A stretch of DNA of 10,298 nt, taken from Candidatus Puniceispirillum sp. (GTDB taxonomy: Bacteria > Pseudomonadota > Alphaproteobacteria > Puniceispirillales > Puniceispirillaceae). The notes below the pieces were generated by a model. It searched no databases. It was not told the DNA's origin and worked only from the letters and a program-made list of their open reading frames with translations. The DNA is taken from positions 1-10,298 of the forward strand of contig JADHLR010000048.1 in assembly GCA_016780525.1 (NCBI GenBank), given 5' to 3'. Below are positions 5,945 to 10,298 of the stretch, piece by piece; within the stretch, counting starts at the first letter, position 1; the number at the start of each line of letters is the position of its first letter. The position numbers and the translations under genes are program-made.

Positions 5945-7062
5945 TGGCGGCAGATGCATCACGGCTGCGTAACTGGCTCAATGATGCCGCGATGGCAAAC
6001 GGGTTCCACTCTGTGCATGTGACCGCTGCGACCCTGCCTGAGACCACTGGCACCCATCTGCGGCAATTTATTGCGCAGGGTTTTGCCGGTGATATGCGCT
6101 GGCTTGCCGATACCGCGGCGCGGCGCAGCCAGCCGCGCGCCATGTGGACGGATGCTGTGAGTGCGATTGTGCTGACGATGAATTATGGCCCGGATCATGA
6201 CCCGATGGATAATATCCGCCAGCCTGATCGGGGCAATATATCGGTCTATGCGCGGGGTCGTGATTATCATGATGTGATCAAGGGTAAATTAAAGCAGCTG
6301 GCCGGACAGTTTGCGGCGCGCGCCACAGCCAATGTCAAAGTGTTTGTTGATACTGCGCCGTTGATGGAAAAACCACTGGCAGCACAGGCTGGCGCTGGCT
6401 GGCAGGGCAAGCACACCAATCTGGTGTCGCGCAACGCCGGATCATGGCTGTTTATCGGCACCATTCTGACAGATGCCGCGCTGCCGCATGACGCTGCCGA
6501 AACGGATCATTGCGGCAATTGTACCAGCTGTCTTGATATCTGCCCGACACAGGCTTTTGTGGCGCCTTACAAACTTGATGCGCGGCGTTGTATTTCCTAT
6601 CTGACAATCGAACATAAGGGGCAAATTCCAAAAGAATTTCGCCATGCTATCGGCAACCGTGTTTTCGGGTGCGATGATTGCCTCGCGGTGTGCCCGTGGA
6701 ACAAATTTGCCGCGCGCGCCGCAGAAAGCAAATTTTTAGGGCCGCAATCAATGCCGGCTTTGGCTGATTTATTGCGACTTGATGATCAGGAATTTCGCCA
6801 GAAATTTGCCGGCAGCCCGGTGCGGCGCGCCGGACATGCGCGGTTTTTGCGGAATCTGTTGGTCGCGGCTGGCAATAGCGGTGACATAACGCTGCTGCCA
6901 TTGATCGAGATGCGGTTACGACACAGCGACCCGCTGGTGCGTGGCATGGCCGTCTGGGCATTGGCGCAGCTTGTTGATGCTGAACGCTATCAGATCATAA
7001 GGTCAGAACATGCGCCGGGTGAAACTGATGATGATGTGCTGGCCGAATGGGCCGAAGGATAG
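5944..7062 (+). CDS. queG: Epoxyqueuosine reductase (cobalamin- and Fe-S-dependent)
   Basis: QueG reduces epoxyqueuosine in tRNA to queuosine, the last step of the pathway, using cobalamin and two 4Fe-4S clusters. The protein has 372 residues (E. coli 379). D136 in VDTAPLMEKPLA matches the catalytic aspartate, and the cobalamin-binding YARGRDYHD segment is present near residues 102-110. Eight cluster cysteines are visible: C190, C193, C196 and C200 (CGNCTSCLDICP), C216 in RRCISYLTIEHKG, and C243, C246 and C250 (CDDCLAVCPWNKFA). The C-terminal part (from about residue 290) is a HEAT-like helical repeat region used in tRNA binding. The ATG overlaps the tgt stop by one base, with GGA 8 bases upstream. 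Transcription probably ends at the hairpin at 7079-7106. None of the early genes (queC, D, E, F) are in the window. Confidence 0.96.
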   Translation: MAADASRLRNWLNDAAMANGFHSVHVTAATLPETTGTHLRQFIAQGFAGDMRWLADTAARRSQPRAMWTDAVSAIVLTMNYGPDHDPMDNIRQPDRGNISVYARGRDYHDVIKGKLKQLAGQFAARATANVKVFVDTAPLMEKPLAAQAGAGWQGKHTNLVSRNAGSWLFIGTILTDAALPHDAAETDHCGNCTSCLDICPTQAFVAPYKLDARRCISYLTIEHKGQIPKEFRHAIGNRVFGCDDCLAVCPWNKFAARAAESKFLGPQSMPALADLLRLDDQEFRQKFAGSPVRRAGHARFLRNLLVAAGNSGDITLLPLIEMRLRHSDPLVRGMAVWALAQLVDAERYQIIRSEHAPGETDDDVLAEWAEG

Positions 7063-7078
7063 GTGGCTTTAGGGCAAA

Positions 7079-7106
7079 AAAAACGGCATCCGCAGATGCC
7101 GTTTTT
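7079..7106. terminator. Bidirectional intrinsic terminator between queG and amt
   Basis: AAAAACGGCATC (7079-7090) and GATGCCGTTTTT (7095-7106) form a perfect 12-bp stem around the tetraloop CGCA. On the + strand the stem runs into T5GGT4; on the minus strand it runs into eight T residues. It lies 16 bases after the queG stop and 17 bases after the amt stop, so it can end transcription from both convergent genes. Confidence 0.9.
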
Positions 7107-7123
7107 GGTTTTATCATCGGTAT

Positions 7124-8410
7124 TTAATGGCTGTGATAGCCGCGTTCTCCGTGCTGGCTCAGATCCAGCCCTTCGATTTCGTCCTGCTGGTCAACCCGCA
7201 ACCCGATAACCGCACCAATCGCCTTCAAAATGACAACGCTTGCAACGACCGTCCAGCCAACGGTGATCGCCACCGAGAGGAACTGAACACCAAATTGTGA
7301 GGTGGCACTGACGCCATCAGCAAGCCCGAGACCGCCGAAGCTTGGCAAGGCCAGCCAGGCGACCAGAAGGCTGCCAATAATGCCGCCAACGCCATGCACG
7401 GCAAATACATCGAGCGAGTCATCAATTTTCATCCGTACCCGCAAAATATCAACCGCAATATAGCAGGCGACGCCGCCAGCCAGACCCAAAATCAACCCGC
7501 CAGGCACGCCGATGAAACCGGATGCCGGGGTGACTGTTGCCAGACCGGCGACCATGCCGGTGACGATGCCAACAAGCGAGGGACGGCCAAATCTGAACCA
7601 TTCGATACCCATCCAGACAAGCGATGCGGTGGCAGCGGCAATATGGGTGACCAAAAGCGCCATGCCAGCACTGTTACCAGCCGCCAGCGCCGAACCACCG
7701 TTAAAGCCAAACCAGCCGATCCACAGCATGCTGGCACCAATCATTGTCAGGATTGGTGAATGTGGCGGGTTCACAGATTGTGGAAAATTACGGCGCTTGC
7801 CAACAATCAGGGCGCAGACCAAAGCGGCTGATCCGGCGGTGGCATGCACGACGATCCCGCCGGCAAAATCCATCACCCCCCAAGCGGCCATGATGCCGCC
7901 GCCCCACACCCAATGGGTAACCGGCGCATAGACCAGCAACAGCCAGAGGGCTGAAAACCATAAAATTGCAGAAAATTTCATGCGCTCGACAAAAGCACCA
8001 ATGATCAGGGCTGGTGTAATGATGGCAAAAGTCATCTGGAAGGCGGCGAAAACCGACTCTGGAATGCTGCCAGAGATACTGTCAAAATCCAGCCCGGACA
8101 GAAACATATTGCCGAGATTGCCAACCCATGCGCCATCGCCGGAAAATGCCAGCGAATATCCCGCAACCACCCATAATATCGACATCAAACAGGCAACGGC
8201 AAAATGATGCATCAAAACCGATACGACATTTTTTGCCTGAACCAGACCGGCATAAAATAACGCCAGACCCGGCAAAGTCATCATCAGCACCAGCGCCGTG
8301 GCTGTCAGAATCCAGGCGGTATCGCCGCTATCACTTGCGGTGGCGGCAAAAGCGGTATGCGGCAGGCAGAATAAAAATGTGGCGCCAAGCGCCAAAGGTA
8401 ACAAACGCAT
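7124..8410 (-). CDS. amt: Ammonium transporter (Amt/MEP/Rh family)
   Basis: An inner-membrane trimeric channel for ammonium uptake. The 428-residue protein begins with a signal peptide (MRLLPLALGATFLFCLPHTAFA, read as 22 residues with cleavage after AFA), as in E. coli AmtB, followed by about eleven hydrophobic segments. The twin pore histidines are H189 (GIVVHATAG) and H339 (VFAVHGVGG), 150 residues apart as in AmtB, and the conserved aspartate is D181 in MDFAGG. The cytosolic tail ends EGLDLSQHGERGYHSH, like AmtB tails that contact GlnK. A GTG three codons upstream (8419) is in frame but overlaps the ribosome binding site AAGGAG (8419-8424), which stands 8 bases before the ATG at 8410, so the ATG is the start. 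No glnK lies next to it, unlike the usual glnK-amtB pair. Confidence 0.95.
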   Translation of the reverse strand: MRLLPLALGATFLFCLPHTAFAATASDSGDTAWILTATALVLMMTLPGLALFYAGLVQAKNVVSVLMHHFAVACLMSILWVVAGYSLAFSGDGAWVGNLGNMFLSGLDFDSISGSIPESVFAAFQMTFAIITPALIIGAFVERMKFSAILWFSALWLLLVYAPVTHWVWGGGIMAAWGVMDFAGGIVVHATAGSAALVCALIVGKRRNFPQSVNPPHSPILTMIGASMLWIGWFGFNGGSALAAGNSAGMALLVTHIAAATASLVWMGIEWFRFGRPSLVGIVTGMVAGLATVTPASGFIGVPGGLILGLAGGVACYIAVDILRVRMKIDDSLDVFAVHGVGGIIGSLLVAWLALPSFGGLGLADGVSATSQFGVQFLSVAITVGWTVVASVVILKAIGAVIGLRVDQQDEIEGLDLSQHGERGYHSH

Positions 8411-8418
8411 CAACTGCA

Positions 8419-8424
8419 CTCCTT
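8419..8424 (-). promoter_or_regulatory. Ribosome binding site of amt
   Basis: AAGGAG on the minus strand, 8 bases before the ATG at 8408-8410. The in-frame GTG at 8417-8419 overlaps it and therefore cannot use it, which fixes the start. Confidence 0.75.
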
Positions 8425-8752
8425 AATATGTTGACGACAGCGGGATGCGCCGATGCCGGTATCATAACCGGGCGCAGTATGCGGATTTGCGAGGTAACAT
8501 CAAGGAAAACGCCTTTATTTTAGGCAAAGATGCGGTCATTGGCCGAAAATAATGCACAAAAAACAGGTATTGCTTAAAAAATAATCAAATTAGCTGCGAA
8601 AATCACGTCAGCTCAGCTTCTATATGTGTGCTGTTACGGCTGCGGCTATGGTCAGCCGGACAGACGCTGGCAGGCTTTTGCGCGGGTGGTGATGGTGGCA
8701 AAATTGCCGGCAGAAAACGGTTGGCTTTTCGACTCTTTTAACCCTGTGGCCA

Positions 8753-8772
8753 TTGATGTGTGATGACATCAA
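8753..8772. repeat. Inverted repeat TTGATGT-N6-ACATCAA
   Basis: TTGATGT (8753-8759) and ACATCAA (8766-8772) are perfect inverted copies around the six bases GTGATG. There is no T-run on either side, so it is not an intrinsic terminator. It lies near the middle of the gap between amt and the exporter gene; an operator is possible, chance also. Confidence 0.4.
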
Positions 8773-8964
8773 CCGGCAACAAAACATTGCTGTGACCAGT
8801 TTAAGCGTGTGTGGATTTGGCCTATGACCAGTTCCGGTGATTTGCTTGGCTTTGGGGCTGCACAGCATAATTAGCACTATTGGCTGCACATAAAGCTGGA
8901 GCGGCTGTCGGATGTGGCATATACAGGTTTGGCCGCCGCGACCGGGTTTTGCGCGATGGTTTTT

Positions 8965-8992
8965 TGGTTTTTGGCTCGTTACCCTGTATCAT
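8965..8992 (+). promoter_or_regulatory. Candidate sigma70 promoter of the LysE-type gene
   Basis: TTGGTT (8965-8970), a 17-base spacer and TATCAT (8987-8992; 5 of 6 consensus bases). Transcription would begin at about 8999, only some 9 bases before the ATG at 9008, giving a nearly leaderless message. This fits the absence of a good ribosome binding site at that ATG. Confidence 0.3.
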
Positions 8993-9007
8993 AGGTTTTT
9001 CCCGAAA

Positions 9008-9598
9008 ATGCTGACATTTGCTCTGGCGGTTTTTCTGTTAATTATTACACCCGGGCCGGGGGTTTTGTCGCTTGCCGGTGTTGGCGCGGCGTTTGGCTTG
9101 CGGCAGGGTTTCAGCTACTTGGCAGGCCTGTTTATTGGCACCAATCTGGTGTGTTTTGCGGTGATTTCCGGGCTTGCGACCGTGATGTTGACAACCCCGC
9201 TTATCCGCACGCTACTGTTGATCGCGTCGGCGGCATATCTTGGCTATCTTGCGTTTAAAATTGCCTTTGCCGGTGCGAAAATTGCGTTTATTCACATGTC
9301 AAAGCCGGGTTTGCTGAGCGGATTGACACTGCAGCTTATTAATCCAAAGGCCTATGCGGTGAATACCACGCTGTTTAGCGGGTTTGCATTTTATCCCGAT
9401 AGTTTTTTTGTTGAGACGGCACTCAAACTGTTGATTGCCAATGTGATCTGGATGGCGCTGCATATACTGTGGCTGTTTGCCGGAGTCAGGGTCAACCGAC
9501 TCGAGCTGCCGGCACGCACACAGCGGCTGATCAATATGCTGATGGCAATATGCCTGTTGGCCGTGGTCGCGCTGTCCGTTTGGTCACTTTTGCGATAA
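9008..9598 (+). CDS. LysE/RhtB-family amino-acid exporter
   Basis: A 196-residue inner-membrane protein, slightly shorter than the usual 205 or so. The N-terminus is typical: a hydrophobic helix running into IITPGPGVL (about residues 12-20), then GAAFGLRQGFSYLAGLFIG, a basic/hydrophobic middle, and the family motif QLINPKAYAV near residue 110. About six hydrophobic segments are visible. Members export amino acids such as lysine, arginine, threonine or homoserine lactone; the substrate cannot be read from sequence. The frame is open back to an ATG at 8912, which has GGAG 10 bases upstream, but those 32 extra residues (WHIQVWPPRPG...) are not family-like and would cover the promoter candidate, so I prefer 9008. 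No LysR-type regulator, often found beside lysE, is adjacent. Confidence 0.85.
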   Translation: MLTFALAVFLLIITPGPGVLSLAGVGAAFGLRQGFSYLAGLFIGTNLVCFAVISGLATVMLTTPLIRTLLLIASAAYLGYLAFKIAFAGAKIAFIHMSKPGLLSGLTLQLINPKAYAVNTTLFSGFAFYPDSFFVETALKLLIANVIWMALHILWLFAGVRVNRLELPARTQRLINMLMAICLLAVVALSVWSLLR

Positions 9599-9686
9599 CC
9601 CGCACATATCATCTGCCCTGATCTTCAGACCATCGCTATCTGTCTTACGCGCTGTCTGTTGCAGTGAGTTTTTTGCGCGCAGGTCA

Positions 9687-9702
9687 CAGATTTTGCAATC
9701 TG
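9687..9702. repeat. Small hairpin just downstream of tRNA-Gly
   Basis: CAGATT (9687-9692) and AATCTG (9697-9702) form a 6-bp stem with a 4-base loop, 5 bases after the encoded CCA of the tRNA on the minus strand. It may mark the 3' end of the tRNA transcript, but no T-run follows on that strand, so I do not call it an intrinsic terminator. Confidence 0.3.
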
Positions 9703-9707
9703 GAGAA

Positions 9708-9782
9708 TGGAGCGGCGTGCGGGAATCGAACCCGCTTCTCTAGCTTGGAAGGCTAGGGTAATAGCCAGTATACGAACGCCGC
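9708..9782 (-). tRNA. tRNA-Gly (anticodon UCC), CCA encoded
   Basis: Read on the minus strand, the acceptor stem GCGGCGT (9782-9776) pairs with ACGCCGC (9718-9712), followed by T and the encoded CCA (9710-9708). The anticodon arm is CTAGC-CTTCCAA-GCTAG with anticodon TCC, which reads GGA/GGG glycine codons. The T arm is GCGGG-TTCGATT-CCCGC. The D arm is weak (three pairs, GTA/TAC) with a GG in the loop, as in several proteobacterial tRNA-Gly(UCC). It stands alone between the LysE-type gene and fpr. Confidence 0.96.
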
Positions 9783-9796
9783 AGTTATTCGGTTTT

Positions 9797-9825
9797 GGTA
9801 TAAATGAATTGGGTCAAAACGCCAA
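9797..9825 (-). promoter_or_regulatory. Candidate sigma70 promoter of tRNA-Gly
   Basis: On the minus strand TTGGCG (9825-9820), a 17-base spacer and TATACC (9802-9797), each with 4 of 6 consensus bases. The expected start, near 9790, is about 8 bases before the mature 5' end at 9782, a reasonable tRNA leader. Confidence 0.4.
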
Positions 9826-9896
9826 GGATATTTTTGGGGTTTTTTTTGGCTAGCACTGCTTGATCGGCACCCCTTTTTTGTAACTGTGATAGATGC

Positions 9897-10298
9897 CTAT
9901 CCCACAAAAGCGCGTTCAACAACAAAGCTTGCCGGGGCGTTATGGCTGCCCTCAACAAACCCTTGCGTCTGCAAAAATGCCGCAAGATCTTTGTTCAATC
10001 CCATCGACCCGCAAATCATCACCCGGTCGTTGGCCGGGTCAAGCGCCGGGATGTTCAGATCTTCAAACAGCTTGCCAGATTTTAAAATACTGGTGATACG
10101 CCCCTGATGCTGGAAATTTTCGCGCGGCAAGGTTGGGTAATAGGTAAGGCGCGGTGCGATCAACTCGCCAATCAGCGGATGGCTGGTGGCGGCATCGACA
10201 ATATGCTGGCTGAATCCAAGGCCTGCATGGTTACGGCAGGTGTGTGTTACGATCACCTGATCAAAAAGCTCATAGGTTTGCGGGTCGCGGATAATCGA
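9897..10298 (-). CDS. fpr: Ferredoxin--NADP+ reductase, C-terminal part (5' end outside window)
   Basis: A cytosolic FAD enzyme that moves electrons between NADP(H) and ferredoxin or flavodoxin. The visible 133 residues run in from the right edge without a start codon: SIIRDPQTYELFDQVIVTHT, then the segment GLGFSQHIV, ending with DRVMICGSMGLNKDL (NADP-binding CGS motif), an EGSHN turn, and the C-terminal VVERAFVG, which matches the bacterial subclass in which residues after the near-terminal aromatic extend past the flavin. The frame is open from 10298 to TAG at 9897-9899. Internal GTG/ATG codons are not starts because homology continues upstream of them. No clear terminator follows. The role (redox balance, oxidative stress, Fe-S assembly or feeding ferredoxin) cannot be chosen from this fragment. 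Confidence 0.93.
   Translation of the reverse strand, partial: SIIRDPQTYELFDQVIVTHTCRNHAGLGFSQHIVDAATSHPLIGELIAPRLTYYPTLPRENFQHQGRITSILKSGKLFEDLNIPALDPANDRVMICGSMGLNKDLAAFLQTQGFVEGSHNAPASFVVERAFVG

Larger units (their letters stand above)
8411..9007. other. Long intergenic region between amt and the LysE-type gene, no supportable gene
   Basis: About 600 bases without a recognisable gene. For amt (minus strand) there is a weak promoter candidate: TTGATG (8498-8503), a 16-base spacer and CATACT (8476-8481). A second one further up is TTAAGC (8572-8577), 17 bases, CATTAT (8549-8554). I see no sigma54 -24/-12 element. The stretch also holds a 7-bp inverted repeat (8753-8772) and short direct repeats TGACCAGTT (8793-8801, 8825-8833) and GGCTGCACA (8856-8864, 8882-8890). 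The open frames here are short, rich in Trp and Cys, and resemble no protein family I know. Confidence 0.5.

Noticed and set aside
8425..8620. Sigma54/NtrC-type promoter for amt
   Set aside because: I looked on the minus strand for TGGCAC-N5-TTGCA and for paired GCACC/GGTGC sites and found no acceptable match.
8620..8889. Minus-strand 89-codon open frame with a GTG start upstream of amt
   Set aside because: The product is rich in Cys and His runs, resembles no family I know, and has no clear ribosome binding site. I judge it a chance frame in the intergenic gap.
8578..8995. One + strand frame that stays mostly open across the gap (stops only at 8761, 8764, 8872 and 8993), suggesting a decayed gene; the piece from the GTG at 8626 gives 45 residues
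   Set aside because: Four stops in about 139 codons is not clearly fewer than chance at this base composition, and the translation is rich in Trp and Cys with no recognisable motif.
9836..9880. GGGG...CCCC pairing with T-runs as the terminator of fpr
   Set aside because: Only four G-C pairs enclose about 30 bases with no extended inner stem; the T-runs lie on the + strand, not after the minus-strand fpr.

Overview
The window reads as ordinary chromosomal housekeeping DNA from an alphaproteobacterium. The protein sequences of NAD kinase, KdsD, QueA, Tgt, QueG and ferredoxin-NADP reductase all look alphaproteobacterial, and base composition is moderate. A marine lineage such as SAR116/Puniceispirillales would fit, but that is an impression and not something shown here. 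There is no transposase, integrase, CRISPR array, prophage or toxin-antitoxin signature.

Layout. The first 76 bases hold the tail of an unrecognised + strand gene, convergent with a minus-strand NAD kinase (110-868). A short divergent intergenic stretch carrying a 17-bp tandem repeat separates nadK from a + strand series: fdhD (FDH sulfurtransferase), mobA (molybdopterin guanylyltransferase, sharing one base with fdhD), kdsD/kpsF (arabinose-5-phosphate isomerase, with its own strong ribosome binding site after a 148-bp gap), then queA, tgt and queG. The last three are joined by one-base stop/start overlaps and encode the late steps of queuosine tRNA modification. A strong bidirectional terminator at 7079-7106 separates queG from a convergent minus-strand ammonium transporter (amt). 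After about 600 bases with no supportable gene come a + strand LysE/RhtB-type exporter, a minus-strand tRNA-Gly(UCC) with encoded CCA, and the 3' part of a minus-strand ferredoxin-NADP+ reductase running off the right edge.

How the genes work together. FdhD and MobA both act on the molybdenum bis-MGD cofactor of formate dehydrogenase-type enzymes; no target enzyme lies in the window. QueA, Tgt and QueG insert preQ1 into tRNA, build epoxyqueuosine and reduce it to queuosine. KdsD feeds KDO/LPS synthesis, and Amt and the LysE-type protein are inner-membrane transporters.

Search for something new. I found no convincing undescribed system. The points most worth a second look are an FdhD whose usual CxxC is missing while another CxxC lies next to the conserved His, the 17-bp tandem repeat between nadK and fdhD, a hairpin covering the only Shine-Dalgarno-like sequence of queA, an inverted repeat before kdsD, and the long silent gap upstream of amt, which has no glnK.
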